Assembly (NCBI GenBank): GCA_040881505.1
Contig: JBBEDC010000043.1
Location: 1-18,172, forward strand
Origin: JBBEDC01 sp040881505
Lineage (GTDB): Bacteria; Patescibacteriota; Andersenbacteria; UBA10190
Direction: 5' to 3'
DNA length: 18,172 nucleotides
The position numbers were made by a program, and so were the translations under genes. A model generated the notes under the pieces. The model did not search any database. It was given only the letters and a program-made list of their open reading frames with translations, and was not told the DNA's origin. Each line of letters opens with the position of its first letter. Position 1 is the first letter of the stretch. Positions 1 to 8,265 of this stretch are shown here, piece by piece.

Positions 1-794
1 CAGGTACCCTCGATCCGTTTGCTACAGGCGTACTGCTCATTACAGTAGGGCAGGCAACTCGACTGAGTGAATATACACTGCAGCTTCCCAAGACCTACAC
101 CGCAACAATTCACCTGGGAGCAACAAGCACAACGGATGATAAAATGGGCGAGATAACTGAAGTCAAAGCACCTCCCAAGCCAACCAAGGAGGATATTGAG
201 ACGACTCTTGCGTCATATATTGGCACCATACAGCAAATTCCGCCGGCCTATGCCGCTATCAAAGTTAAAGGCAAAAAACTATACGAATATGCACGCGAGG
301 GGAAAGCAGTTACCGTCCCTCCTCGGGTCGTTCATATTTCCAACATCACACTCAACTCGTACGAATTCCCTCTGCTAACAATCAGCGTTACATGCAGTAG
401 CGGCACATATATCAGATCGCTTGCTCGCGATATTGGGAAGGATCTTGGTACTGGTGCGTATGTTCAAGAACTCCGCCGTGGCGCAATCGGTGAGTTTAAC
501 GAACAAAAGGCGATAGTGCTGGAAACGGCATTTCTCACCGCATGGCAGAAGCACCTACAACCAGCCTCGGATTTAATCCCGTATCTGCCAAGCATTTATC
601 TCACAGCTCCAAACGTCGCAAAATTCCAGAGTGGGGGAAGTGTTCCAGTGGAACATTCTGCCTTTACCTCACCTCAACCACCAGATACTACAATTCCTAT
701 TGCTGTATTCGCCTCAAAAAACGACCTGATCGGCATTGGCCAATACGATGCTTCCACCTCTACCCTCTCCCCTCAAAAGGTTTTGACAATATAG
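1..794 (+). CDS. truB: tRNA pseudouridine(55) synthase TruB, 5' end missing
   Basis: TruB isomerises uridine 55 to pseudouridine in the T-loop of tRNAs. The reading frame is open from base 3, so the gene enters from the left edge and the first in-frame ATG (144) is internal. The first visible residues are the catalytic motif GTLDPFATG, whose Asp is the family nucleophile (Asp48 in E. coli TruB). This implies that roughly 40 N-terminal residues lie outside the window. Next come the family segments KTYTATIHLG, QQIPPAYAAIKVKGKKLYEYAR and GTYIRSLARDIG. The last ~70 residues look like the usual small PUA-like C-terminal domain. 263 residues are visible, consistent with a full length near 300. rpsT follows 25 bases downstream, and its predicted promoter -35 element lies inside the last codons of truB. 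Confidence 0.95.
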   Translation, partial: GTLDPFATGVLLITVGQATRLSEYTLQLPKTYTATIHLGATSTTDDKMGEITEVKAPPKPTKEDIETTLASYIGTIQQIPPAYAAIKVKGKKLYEYAREGKAVTVPPRVVHISNITLNSYEFPLLTISVTCSSGTYIRSLARDIGKDLGTGAYVQELRRGAIGEFNEQKAIVLETAFLTAWQKHLQPASDLIPYLPSIYLTAPNVAKFQSGGSVPVEHSAFTSPQPPDTTIPIAVFASKNDLIGIGQYDASTSTLSPQKVLTI

Positions 795-811
795 GTCGTT
801 ATAGGTACCAT
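783..811 (+). promoter_or_regulatory. Predicted sigma-70-type promoter of rpsT (leaderless)
   Basis: A perfect -35 hexamer TTGACA (783-788) is followed by exactly 17 bases and then TACCAT (806-811), a 4/6 match to TATAAT. Only 8 bases separate the -10 element from the rpsT ATG at 820. Transcription would therefore start at or within a base or two of the start codon. No Shine-Dalgarno sequence precedes that ATG, which fits a leaderless mRNA. The -35 element lies inside the 3' end of truB. Not experimentally shown. Confidence 0.6.
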
Positions 812-819
812 GGCCCGGT

Positions 820-1083
820 ATGCCACAACTACAAGCAGCAAAAAAAGCACTCCGAGTCAGCAAGCGTAAGCGAACAGTCAACGATCGCTGGCGTCGCAAG
901 ATGCGTGATGCACTAAATGAAATCCGAGAAGCACTCACTGCTAACAACCGCAAAGCAGCTGAAGAGGCCTTTCAGAAAGCTGAAAGCGTACTTGATCGCG
1001 CCGCGCGCCGCAGCATCCTCCACCCAAACAAGGTTGCACGGAAAAAGTCCCGCCTCAAGCGAGCAGTTTCTGCAATAAAGTAG
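820..1083 (+). CDS. rpsT: 30S ribosomal protein S20
   Basis: S20 binds 16S rRNA near the base of the small subunit and is a primary assembly protein. The 87-residue product is the normal length and is very basic and helical. It carries the family pattern: an N-terminal AAKKALRVSKRKR segment, a central helix with AEEAFQKAESVLDRAARRSILHPNKVARKKSRL, and a Lys/Arg-rich C-terminus. The ATG at 820 gives a natural S20 N-terminus (MPQLQAAKKA) and there is no alternative in-frame start close by. No Shine-Dalgarno sequence is visible, while a strong promoter ends 8 bases upstream. The gene converges with holA; the two stop codons are separated by 5 bases. Confidence 0.95.
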   Translation: MPQLQAAKKALRVSKRKRTVNDRWRRKMRDALNEIREALTANNRKAAEEAFQKAESVLDRAARRSILHPNKVARKKSRLKRAVSAIK

Positions 1084-1102
1084 CATCTCTACACTCGATG
1101 CT
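1082..1102 (+). terminator. Weak stem-loop after rpsT
   Basis: A 6-bp inverted repeat, AGCATC (1082-1087) and GATGCT (1097-1102) with a 9-base loop, overlaps the rpsT stop codon and the holA 3' end. It has no T-run on either side, so it is at best a weak terminator or an mRNA end-stabilising hairpin between convergent genes. Confidence 0.25.
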
Positions 1103-2042
1103 TCGCTGGCGCACAATCGTGCACTAGTGCTAACACGAGCATTGTTACTGCTGTGCGGCTCTCCACTTTCCCCTGCTTTATTCCAAAATCAGTCGCCATA
1201 ATTCGACTGAGCGCCTGTAAACACACACCCACCGAAAGACGGCTGGCAACATGCCAGTTTTTCTTTACTACAAACGGGTTGAGCCCAATCTGGCGCGCTA
1301 CTGCATCGGGAGATGGGGCATGCGCCTGTCCCTGACGTATTGTCAGGAGCGTGCGAAATTGATACATCAGCATCGACAGGACATAAAATTCATTCTGGCC
1401 AACCCGCCAAAGCTGCTCAAGTTGACGGACCGTGTCTGCCTGCTTGCCAGCCGATAGAGCGTCAAGCAAAGGAAATATTTCAATCTCAGCCCTTACGGGA
1501 ATAACATGCTGAGTAACAACTTCCGCCGTTATCGGCACATCAAGCAAAGAAAGCCGTTCGAGTTCTGACTGCAACCGCCAACGATCCGCCCCAGCGTATT
1601 GAATCAACAGCTGGGCAGCTCTAGGGTCCAGCATCACCTTTCTTGCTGCCGCTTGTTCGTTCACCCACTTTATACACCGACCACTATCTAATAGTGGGTA
1701 TTCATGCGCATAGGGCTTAAGCGAACGAAAGAGCCGAGATCGCTTATCCCACTTAGTCCGATCCCATAGAATCACAATGGATTGTTGCTGGATCGTTTCA
1801 ATTGCCTCTAAGATCGCTTCCTGTTGTGCCTGGAGTAACCCAGAGGGATCTTGGACTACTAGAACGGCAGCACCGAATAGCCCTCCCCCTGCTCGATCTA
1901 GCCACTGCTCAAAAGGAGTGTGGTCGAGAGCCTCTCGATCTACCCAATGTATTTCAGAATTTTTTGCTAGCTGAACAATATCCTCCCGCGCCCCATATGT
2001 ATCTTCGCCGTAGAAATATTTCAGCACGGTTATCGTTTGCAA
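1089..2042 (-). CDS. holA: DNA polymerase III, delta subunit
   Basis: HolA is the clamp-loader subunit that opens the beta sliding clamp. The 317-residue product starts with the family signature YFYGEDTYGAREDI, close to the usual N-terminal pattern with a degenerate P-loop-like turn. It has the middle-domain segment RWRLQSELERLSLL and a C-terminal helical collar with DALSAGKQADTVRQLEQL, FYVLSMLMYQFRTLL and DFGIKQGKVESRTAVTMLVL. The length is slightly below the usual ~340. The frame opens with TTG at 2042, 7 bases after the DUF3048 stop codon. A GTG five codons further in (2027) is an alternative start, and neither has a clear Shine-Dalgarno sequence. The gene is probably co-transcribed with the DUF3048 gene, and its 3' end faces rpsT. 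Confidence 0.9.
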   Translation of the reverse strand: MQTITVLKYFYGEDTYGAREDIVQLAKNSEIHWVDREALDHTPFEQWLDRAGGGLFGAAVLVVQDPSGLLQAQQEAILEAIETIQQQSIVILWDRTKWDKRSRLFRSLKPYAHEYPLLDSGRCIKWVNEQAAARKVMLDPRAAQLLIQYAGADRWRLQSELERLSLLDVPITAEVVTQHVIPVRAEIEIFPLLDALSAGKQADTVRQLEQLWRVGQNEFYVLSMLMYQFRTLLTIRQGQAHAPSPDAVARQIGLNPFVVKKNWHVASRLSVGVCLQALSRIMATDFGIKQGKVESRTAVTMLVLALVHDCAPAKHRV

Positions 2043-2049
2043 TCTTTAA

Positions 2050-3234
2050 CTACTCTGCTGGCTGCCAGGTCACGGCAATGCTCGGTTCAACCGCCATAAT
2101 CCAAACCTGTCCGCGAGTAAACGTAATTGGGTTGCCCTGTTCGTCCAAAAAGTGCACTGGATCGGTCTTGTATCGCTCATCCTTACGCCACGTTCCTCGA
2201 ATCTCCTGCCCGTCCTGATACACAATCGCCTCTCCACTTCCCTCGACAGCAACGTCATTATACCCACCAGGACCTTCAGCTGGCCCATTTGCAGCCCGCA
2301 TTATAGCCACCACGCTTGGAGCAACTGAAGCTCCATCTTCTCCGTCAACCTGGCGCACGCCTGCCCAAAAACGCTGATAGCGGTTAGTTTGCGGATCGTA
2401 CTCATAATGAACGCGATATGCTCCAGGCCAGGCAATGCTTAATGTTCCGCCAGCTGTGCGAGCATCAACCGGTGCATCATCTTTGAATGTATATCCCTTG
2501 AGGTTTGTTTTTGTACGAAACCCTTGCTTTTGAAGCGCGTCCCACAAGCGGTCGTACGAAGTGAAGCCGTTATGAGGAGCCTGGATTCCTGCTTTGCGAT
2601 AGAAGGCATTATGCGGATTTTGCAGCGCATTCAAGGTCTGAAATTCTCCTACATCAATACGGTTCAGCGCGTGATAACTTCCTCCCCAGTGTCCTAAAAT
2701 AGCGTCAGCCCCTTCAGCTAAGAATAGGTAGTCATGGCGAGCGGATCGGACAGATCCAATCTCTCCTGGCCGGCCACATTGATACACAGTAGTTAATCGA
2801 GTCACGTCATTAACAAGTACCGGTAGCTCAAACACTAGGTCAGCCGGAGCGAATCCTGAAGCCGGTCGAGTAATCGGATCAGAGGGCATCATTACACCAA
2901 TAGGTCTCCTGTCGGCATCTTCACATGTTCTTCCAGACAACCCACTAATATTAGTGCTGATCTCTTCTTCACGTTCGTCTGATCCAGGCAGCGACCCAAA
3001 ACGTCCGTCACTGTTAATATCCTTTCTGGAATCAGAGGGGCGCAATCCAGCATATACGCCTAACCCAATAATAATTAAGAGCAGCACACTGCCGCCAATA
3101 ATGCTCAGTTTTTTGGTATTTACTGGTTGTTCAGCACTACCAGCCTTACCTGGAGAAAAGCTGACTGTTGGTTTCTCGGAAGAAGTCTCTGATGAATGAG
3201 AAGTATCCTGCTCCTTATGGCTCTTTTCGGTCAT
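2050..3234 (-). CDS. Membrane-anchored DUF3048 (YerB-like) protein
   Basis: The 394-residue protein has a Ser/Glu-rich cytoplasmic tail (1-41), one transmembrane segment (about 43-64) and an extracellular part. The N-terminal DUF3048 domain (about 109-235) shows RPIGVMM, the SGFAPADLVFELPV stretch, IGSVRSARHDY and GHWGGSYHAL. The C-terminal DUF3048 domain (about 262-385) ends with DPVHFLDEQGNPITFTRGQVWIMAV. The family includes Bacillus YerB; its biochemical function is unknown, though it is an envelope protein. Most relatives are lipoproteins. This one lacks a lipobox and is anchored by an uncleaved helix instead. The ATG at 3234 is preceded by TATAAT 9 bases upstream and no ribosome-binding site. 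holA follows after 7 bases. Confidence 0.85.
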   Translation of the reverse strand: MTEKSHKEQDTSHSSETSSEKPTVSFSPGKAGSAEQPVNTKKLSIIGGSVLLLIIIGLGVYAGLRPSDSRKDINSDGRFGSLPGSDEREEEISTNISGLSGRTCEDADRRPIGVMMPSDPITRPASGFAPADLVFELPVLVNDVTRLTTVYQCGRPGEIGSVRSARHDYLFLAEGADAILGHWGGSYHALNRIDVGEFQTLNALQNPHNAFYRKAGIQAPHNGFTSYDRLWDALQKQGFRTKTNLKGYTFKDDAPVDARTAGGTLSIAWPGAYRVHYEYDPQTNRYQRFWAGVRQVDGEDGASVAPSVVAIMRAANGPAEGPGGYNDVAVEGSGEAIVYQDGQEIRGTWRKDERYKTDPVHFLDEQGNPITFTRGQVWIMAVEPSIAVTWQPAE

Positions 3235-3243
3235 GGAAGTAAA

Positions 3244-3249
3244 ATTATA
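3244..3249 (-). promoter_or_regulatory. Predicted -10 element for the DUF3048-holA pair
   Basis: On the minus strand a perfect TATAAT lies in a TTTATATAAT context and ends 9 bases before the DUF3048 ATG. No good -35 hexamer is seen at 16-18 bases (TATTCT at 17). The expected start site falls only 2-3 bases before the ATG, so the transcript would be nearly leaderless. It would separate DUF3048-holA from the upstream ATPase operon. Confidence 0.45.
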
Positions 3250-3292
3250 TAAACAATGATTTACTTAGAATACACTACCAAGGCACCACTTG

Positions 3293-5785
3293 TCAGCTAA
3301 CGTCAAACAATGACTCACTTAAGTAGTCAGTAGAGCCAGATGCGGGCGCATCAGGGCTTTCAACACCATAGCGAAAGCGTTCTAATATCTCCTGCTCAAC
3401 ATCAACACGAGCCCTGCCATACGTGTTGCGAGAATGCTGGCGAACCGCCTCGCGCGCCTGAACATCGCCCGATGCCGGAGGAGCTGGTACCGCTAAGCTA
3501 AATGGCCGCTGAGGCGTTCCGTGGACAAGGAGACGAACTATAGCTGAAAACCGGTTGAGATTGAGCAGATCGTATTCTTTAAATACAGGCTGGAACTGTC
3601 TTTCCATAAATTCAGCATCATCAACTCCAATGCGGTAACTCACCAATGTCCCCACGTTCCCAAACACTGCATCCCGAATTGGCTCATCAAGCTGCTGGAT
3701 AAACTGATGGGCTAAGTTGAGATTTAGCTTGTACTTGCGAGCCTCTGAGAGAATGGTTGCGATACTATCGGTCGTGAAATTTTGAAACTCATCAAGGTAG
3801 AGATAGAAGTCTTTTCGTTGATCTTCAGGCATATTAGCCCGCCCAAGCGCTGCGATCTGCAACTTTGATACCAATACGAATCCTAATAAGTCTGAGTTAA
3901 TGTCTCCGAGCATTCCTTTTGATAAATTACACAAAAGAATTTTTTGCTCATCCATGACTGTGCGTACATCGAAAGAAGACTTCGCCTGACCGATAAGGTT
4001 GCGAACAGTTTCATTGCTGATAAATCGTCCAAGCTTGCTGATTACATAACTCAACATGTCAGCTGCCATCTGCCCCCGCTGAGACTGGGCGAATTCCTTT
4101 TCCCAAAACTGAAGTACCGTCGGATTCGTATTTTTCGAGATGACTGCTTTCCGAAAATCTTCATCAACAAACATTCGCGGTACATCAATTAAAGTGGCGC
4201 TTGGGTCTTCAATGAGCGCCAAGAGGGCATTACGTAGGTAATGCTCAAACATCGGCCCCACTGATTCAGGGTTTAATCGAGCAGCAAGCTTTTGCAGAAC
4301 CTGTACTACTTCATTTACAACAAGGTCCTTTTGCCCTTCGTCGTTGCTTTCCAGAATATTAAATCCAAGCGGACGCTCCTTATCGCGTGGATCAAAGAGA
4401 ATGACATCTTTTACGCGCTCAGGAGGGATATGCAGCATAATGTCCTCAATCAGATCTCCGTGCGGATCAACTACGCCAACACCTTTGCCAGCCTGGATAT
4501 CCTGAATGATCATATTAAGGAAAAGTGTTGTTTTTCCAGTACCTGTTTGCCCGATGAGGTATAGATGTCGTCGTCGATCCTCGCTATCCAAGTACACTGG
4601 ATGGTCAATTCCTCGATACTTATTATGACCCAACAGCACTCCTGTTGTTGGAAGGTCAGGAGGAGCAGGAGCAACCTTCGATCCCCGCCAAAGAATATTT
4701 GGCGTACCCGTAGTTGGTAGCGGAAAATGGAACAGCGAGGCTAGCTCAGTTGTACTTAACACGTTGGTTGTACGAGAACGCGGAACTCGAAAGATAAGAT
4801 CTCGGAGAAACCCATTGGGACGGGTAGGTCGCTTGAGGCGCAAAGAATTAAGATCAGGCAAATCATACTGGGAAAATGATGCCACTATTGCATTGAAGAC
4901 TCGCTCCGCCTCGTCAGATCCGCGGGTAGACACGCCAACCCGTATGTTGACCGCAAATTGCTGCTGCACCATTTTTTGCTCAACCATCTCCACCCGCTGT
5001 TGCATGCGCTGAGTCAGTTGAGAAGACTCCTGCCTGGCATCCTGTTTCTCTTGAGCGCTTTTTGAAGTCGCGGTTTTCAGCTCGCTAAATACATTGCCCA
5101 TCACTGCACTCCCTCCTACGTCCGACTGCCTCCCTCGAACGGTACGACGAGCTGCCTGAGCTGCTTTGCGACTGGCCTTTCTCGAAGCTGGTTGAAGAAC
5201 AAATTGAATTACCGCCGCATCTCCGTTCTGAATCTTGGCTAAAGCCCCTGTTAATGCCTGCATAGGATCTGCTTCTAGATCCTTATATGTCGCAATCGGC
5301 AAGTGTTGCTTGCGAGCTAACTGCAAGCGCCCAGTGCGAATCGTGTCCCCGTGTTCGAAGATTGTAAAATCTGACGCAAGCGAAACCTCGGCGTCTGGAT
5401 AATGAGCATAAATCTGCTTTTCAAGATGGTCGACATAGCGACGCTCAGTGCCTACATAAAACACAATCTTGTCATCGGGGCGCGCGATAATTTCCATAAC
5501 CAAAATGGGTTGGCCATACAACATGCGATCCCACTTTCTCGTGGGCAGGTTTGAGAGAGTAGACAGAAACTGCTCAGCCACTGCAATTCGCTCTTTAGTC
5601 TGATCACCAATCCCTTCTTCTCGCTCTTGCGGATCCAAGTCTTTTGGCAATAGCACTTGCAGCATCTGAACATCGAGAGTGCGGCGCAGACGTGCCTGGT
5701 CTCGCATCAGTCGCCAAATAGTCCAAGCCGCTGCCAGGCTGCCGGCAGTAACGATGAGGCTGATAATGAATCCAAGAAGTGACAT
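3293..5785 (-). CDS. Membrane-tethered VirD4/TraG-like (DUF87-type) ATPase
   Basis: This 830-residue protein belongs to the HerA/VirD4/TraG group of hexameric DNA-translocating or coupling ATPases. Residues about 3-24 form one transmembrane helix. Residues about 60-230 form a domain found with these ATPases, and 240-275 is a probable coiled coil. The ATPase core has Walker A GQTGTGKTT (412-420), DPHGDL just after it, Walker B FYLYLDEFQ (660-668) and the SEARK segment (680-684). The frame is open up to 5860, but the ATG at 5785 is preferred. It places the membrane helix at the N-terminus and lies 5 bases after the previous gene's stop, with a GTAGG that may serve as ribosome-binding site. No VirB4, pilin or relaxase genes are in the window, so whether it moves DNA or protein is unknown. 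Confidence 0.85.
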   Translation of the reverse strand: MSLLGFIISLIVTAGSLAAAWTIWRLMRDQARLRRTLDVQMLQVLLPKDLDPQEREEGIGDQTKERIAVAEQFLSTLSNLPTRKWDRMLYGQPILVMEIIARPDDKIVFYVGTERRYVDHLEKQIYAHYPDAEVSLASDFTIFEHGDTIRTGRLQLARKQHLPIATYKDLEADPMQALTGALAKIQNGDAAVIQFVLQPASRKASRKAAQAARRTVRGRQSDVGGSAVMGNVFSELKTATSKSAQEKQDARQESSQLTQRMQQRVEMVEQKMVQQQFAVNIRVGVSTRGSDEAERVFNAIVASFSQYDLPDLNSLRLKRPTRPNGFLRDLIFRVPRSRTTNVLSTTELASLFHFPLPTTGTPNILWRGSKVAPAPPDLPTTGVLLGHNKYRGIDHPVYLDSEDRRRHLYLIGQTGTGKTTLFLNMIIQDIQAGKGVGVVDPHGDLIEDIMLHIPPERVKDVILFDPRDKERPLGFNILESNDEGQKDLVVNEVVQVLQKLAARLNPESVGPMFEHYLRNALLALIEDPSATLIDVPRMFVDEDFRKAVISKNTNPTVLQFWEKEFAQSQRGQMAADMLSYVISKLGRFISNETVRNLIGQAKSSFDVRTVMDEQKILLCNLSKGMLGDINSDLLGFVLVSKLQIAALGRANMPEDQRKDFYLYLDEFQNFTTDSIATILSEARKYKLNLNLAHQFIQQLDEPIRDAVFGNVGTLVSYRIGVDDAEFMERQFQPVFKEYDLLNLNRFSAIVRLLVHGTPQRPFSLAVPAPPASGDVQAREAVRQHSRNTYGRARVDVEQEILERFRYGVESPDAPASGSTDYLSESLFDVS

Positions 5786-5790
5786 ACTGC

Positions 5791-6270
5791 CTACGTGAAA
5801 AACAACACAAGAGTGGTGATAACTCCTACTAACAACACAAGACCAACAACAGTAATCCAAGCGAGCCCTGTAGGTTGACGATTAAGGTGGGAATCTCGAA
5901 CCAAGTCATACATTTCCGTGGTTAGCACATCATGAAGCAGATCAATATTTCTTGGGTACCCCTTGCTTGATCGAGCAGCCTTGAGAGCTGTTGGTAAATC
6001 CTTTTCAAAAGCGATGTTTACAAGCTGCTGCACCTCTTCGTGTTCCTGCTGAGTATGCTCCCAGGGGTGAGTAACAATAGATCCAACGGCCTCACCTGAT
6101 CGCTCAAACTCTTGAGCTAGCTGTTGTCCGATTATTTCTTTGCGAGAGCGACTACCTTTAGGAGTCGCTATTTTTTCAGTTGCCTTTTCCGCAAATTCTT
6201 GCGCCTGGTCAGGGTTGGAAAAGATAAGCGTCTCCCGCTCTTGGGGTGTGCGTTCGAAGGATTGAGCCAT
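5791..6270 (-). CDS. Tail-anchored membrane protein of unknown function
   Basis: A 159-residue protein with a charged helical N-terminal two-thirds and a single hydrophobic segment at the very C-terminus (about 137-158), so it is probably tail-anchored with its bulk in the cytoplasm. The segment at about 76-123 (HEEVQQLVNIAFEKDLPTAL, then LLHDVLTTEMYDLV) resembles a short helical module I recall from candidate-phyla proteins encoded beside VirD4-like ATPases. I cannot name a family. It ends 5 bases before the ATPase start, and its stop codon is part of that gene's possible ribosome-binding site, so the two are likely translationally coupled. A TACAAT -10-like element sits 7 bases before the ATG. 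The likeliest role is a membrane partner of the ATPase, by context only. Confidence 0.75.
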   Translation of the reverse strand: MAQSFERTPQERETLIFSNPDQAQEFAEKATEKIATPKGSRSRKEIIGQQLAQEFERSGEAVGSIVTHPWEHTQQEHEEVQQLVNIAFEKDLPTALKAARSSKGYPRNIDLLHDVLTTEMYDLVRDSHLNRQPTGLAWITVVGLVLLVGVITTLVLFFT

Positions 6271-6277
6271 GCCTTAT

Positions 6278-6283
6278 ATTGTA
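6278..6283 (-). promoter_or_regulatory. Possible -10 element before the tail-anchored protein gene
   Basis: On the minus strand TACAAT (5/6 match to TATAAT) ends 7 bases before the ATG at 6270. The hexamer 17 bases upstream (AGGCCA) is a poor -35. If used, it would start a leaderless transcript for the tail-anchored protein and the ATPase. An AAGG lies only 1 base from the ATG, too close to act as a normal ribosome-binding site. Confidence 0.35.
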
Positions 6284-6318
6284 GCGCGAAAAAGGAGTTT
6301 TGGCCTAAGACCTTCACG

Positions 6319-8265
6319 CTACGCTGCCGACTTTCTCTTTCTCTTAATTTGTGTTTCCCACAGAGATTGTGGCGTGTATTTGAAACCCATCTTTTTTAGG
6401 AGTTCGCCAAATCTGTCATGACGATCTACGTCTTCATTCTTCCATTCATCAAAATTCTCTACTAACTCCAGTTCTTCAAGGGTCGCATTATATTCTTGGT
6501 GATACTCCTCCAAAAGGCTATCCTTCGCTCGGCCCCACGCTTTTTGAAGTTTTTCCTTGCCCTTTTGTTTCTTAAATCCTACCTTTTTCATCTGGCGCAA
6601 GAAGTATTCATATCGATCGCTGTCGTTTTTTACCCAGTCATCAAATTTCTCTCGAGGCCTGTCTTCCTGCAATGTACGCAAGTATGTCTCCACGCTCGCG
6701 AGTGCTTCCTGCTTTTTGCTATCCCCGTCAACTTTCTCTTTCGTATCCTCCGCTTGCTGCGCTGCTTGTTTGTCTGCTTCCTCAACTGAATCAGCGGGCT
6801 GCGCTTGAGACGCCTCATCCAGCTGAGCTGTTTCAGGCTTCTCCGACGCGACTCCTGATGAACTATCGGCCATTACGGGACCAAGGCCGGCAAGAATACG
6901 TTCTCGAAACCAGCCCTTGCGCTGCTCAACCCTGTTCGCCTTTTCAAACTCTCGAGTTGTTTCTCCCTCTGGAATTCGACCAATAGCGAGCCGCCTTACT
7001 TCAGCCATCATCTGCGTAGCTCTGCGAGGCTGAACAATACCCCGTAGCGCTTCCGCTGCACCAAACGTACGCCAGTAAGCTTCAAATCGTATAATTGGCA
7101 TGTTCACCGCGTATGTTGCCCTATACGCCAAGTTCTTGATTCCTTTAAGGGGGTTAACCGAGCCCCACCAACTGAGACTAGCTTTTTGGTTAACCCACTC
7201 GGCGTACTCCCTTTGATATTCCAAATTATCAAGAAAATTTTCGACATGGTCACGACTGACCAATGCCCGAGCATTGTCATCAATTGGGATACCCTCCTCT
7301 TTCTCACGATACGCCCGCATATCAGCCGCAAATACGGCATTCGTGTGGCGTCTCTCGGCAATACGATGGTCAATTTCTTGAGTATACAATTCAGCGGAAC
7401 CGCTCTCCACCCGAGACAGAATATTGTCTCGAGACTCTCGAGAGGACGTGGGCTGACTGAGAACTGAAGGATATTGCTCCGATAGTTTTTCAGCAGTTAA
7501 CGCAAATGCTTTTCGACATTGATCTGGCAGCGCTTCGTTCTGAGCAAAAAGGCGATACGTATTAAACGATTTTCTGGCCCGGCTGTCTGGCATTGGATTT
7601 TTGTGTTGTAAGAAAAGTTCAATATTCCTTCTCTCTGCTTCTAGGGTAATAAACTGCCCAAGCTCAGCCACTCTCTGTTTTTCCAATGGTAGTCGATCAA
7701 AGGGTTGGCGCTGACCATTAACGTACCCTTCTTCCATTAAGAGCCTGCCAAAGGAGTGTATGACACCAATTGGATCCCTATCAGACAAAGTAGCCCTGTT
7801 TACATGCTTATCGATAAGATCAACTAAGGGCTCTCTAGAGCCCCGAAAATCACGGGCAAAGTCCACGAAGAGACGCATTTTTCTCTTATCCTCCTCACCT
7901 CCCAAATTTATTTTCTGGCCCCTCTCTGTCAAAGCAATGGCATTTCGCTTGAGCACTCCAGTTATCTGTTTACGTTCCTCAATAACTTCACGACCATTGC
8001 CAAATAAAGATTGCTCATACCAAGCACGCTTCGCCGCAATATCCTTTTCACGCATTGGGTCGCCGTTTGAACGCTCAATATAAAGCTTCAGGCGATCGGT
8101 CTCTATCCTCTCTTCTTCACGCGAAAGAGGAGCCTGCTGATCACCCGTATATTTTAACTGTCCCGGTGTTGGCCGAGGCAAATCATCACCAGCTGAAGCA
8201 CCATCCCCACCTGGCCCAAAGTGAAATCTTTCTCCTCCCCCAAATCCCGAACCTACCTTAACCAT
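6319..8265 (-). CDS. Large charged helical protein of unknown function with two C-terminal repeats
   Basis: I do not recognise a family for this 648-residue protein. It opens with a Gly-rich segment (about 5-27) and continues as a long, Arg/Glu-rich, mostly helical region (about 45-460) with no clear transmembrane helix or signal peptide. An acidic, Ala/Gln-rich linker (about 468-520) leads to a C-terminal part with two copies of a 25-residue motif at 541-565 and 605-629. The copies share FD-x-W, D-x-DR, F, KK and GFK at equal spacing (12 of 25 identical). The protein ends in a basic tail. The gene lies 48 bases upstream of the tail-anchored protein and the VirD4-like ATPase on the same strand. 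It could be a soluble partner or substrate of that ATPase, but nothing in the sequence proves it. The ATG at 8265 has no Shine-Dalgarno sequence. Confidence 0.75.
   Translation of the reverse strand: MVKVGSGFGGGERFHFGPGGDGASAGDDLPRPTPGQLKYTGDQQAPLSREEERIETDRLKLYIERSNGDPMREKDIAAKRAWYEQSLFGNGREVIEERKQITGVLKRNAIALTERGQKINLGGEEDKRKMRLFVDFARDFRGSREPLVDLIDKHVNRATLSDRDPIGVIHSFGRLLMEEGYVNGQRQPFDRLPLEKQRVAELGQFITLEAERRNIELFLQHKNPMPDSRARKSFNTYRLFAQNEALPDQCRKAFALTAEKLSEQYPSVLSQPTSSRESRDNILSRVESGSAELYTQEIDHRIAERRHTNAVFAADMRAYREKEEGIPIDDNARALVSRDHVENFLDNLEYQREYAEWVNQKASLSWWGSVNPLKGIKNLAYRATYAVNMPIIRFEAYWRTFGAAEALRGIVQPRRATQMMAEVRRLAIGRIPEGETTREFEKANRVEQRKGWFRERILAGLGPVMADSSSGVASEKPETAQLDEASQAQPADSVEEADKQAAQQAEDTKEKVDGDSKKQEALASVETYLRTLQEDRPREKFDDWVKNDSDRYEYFLRQMKKVGFKKQKGKEKLQKAWGRAKDSLLEEYHQEYNATLEELELVENFDEWKNEDVDRHDRFGELLKKMGFKYTPQSLWETQIKRKRKSAA
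6379..6645 (-). repeat. Internal protein-level repeat in the 648-residue protein
   Basis: Two copies of a 25-codon unit lie at 6571-6645 and 6379-6453, 64 codons apart start to start. The shared residues are FD, W, D, DR, F, KK and GFK at identical spacing. The DNA has diverged, so this is an old duplication of a small helical domain and not a recent nucleotide repeat. Confidence 0.7.

Noticed and set aside
542..916. Open frame overlapping the end of truB and the start of rpsT
   Set aside because: It is in another frame of two well-recognised genes and its translation has no family features.
5786..5860. N-terminal extension of the VirD4-like ATPase from the first ATG in the frame
   Set aside because: It would add 25 Cys/His-rich residues ahead of the membrane helix and overlap the upstream gene. 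The ATG at 5785 has a plausible ribosome-binding site and a sensible N-terminus.
6496..7467. Plus-strand open frames opposite the 648-residue protein
   Set aside because: They overlap each other, have no family features, and are antisense shadows of a long gene with coherent helical composition.
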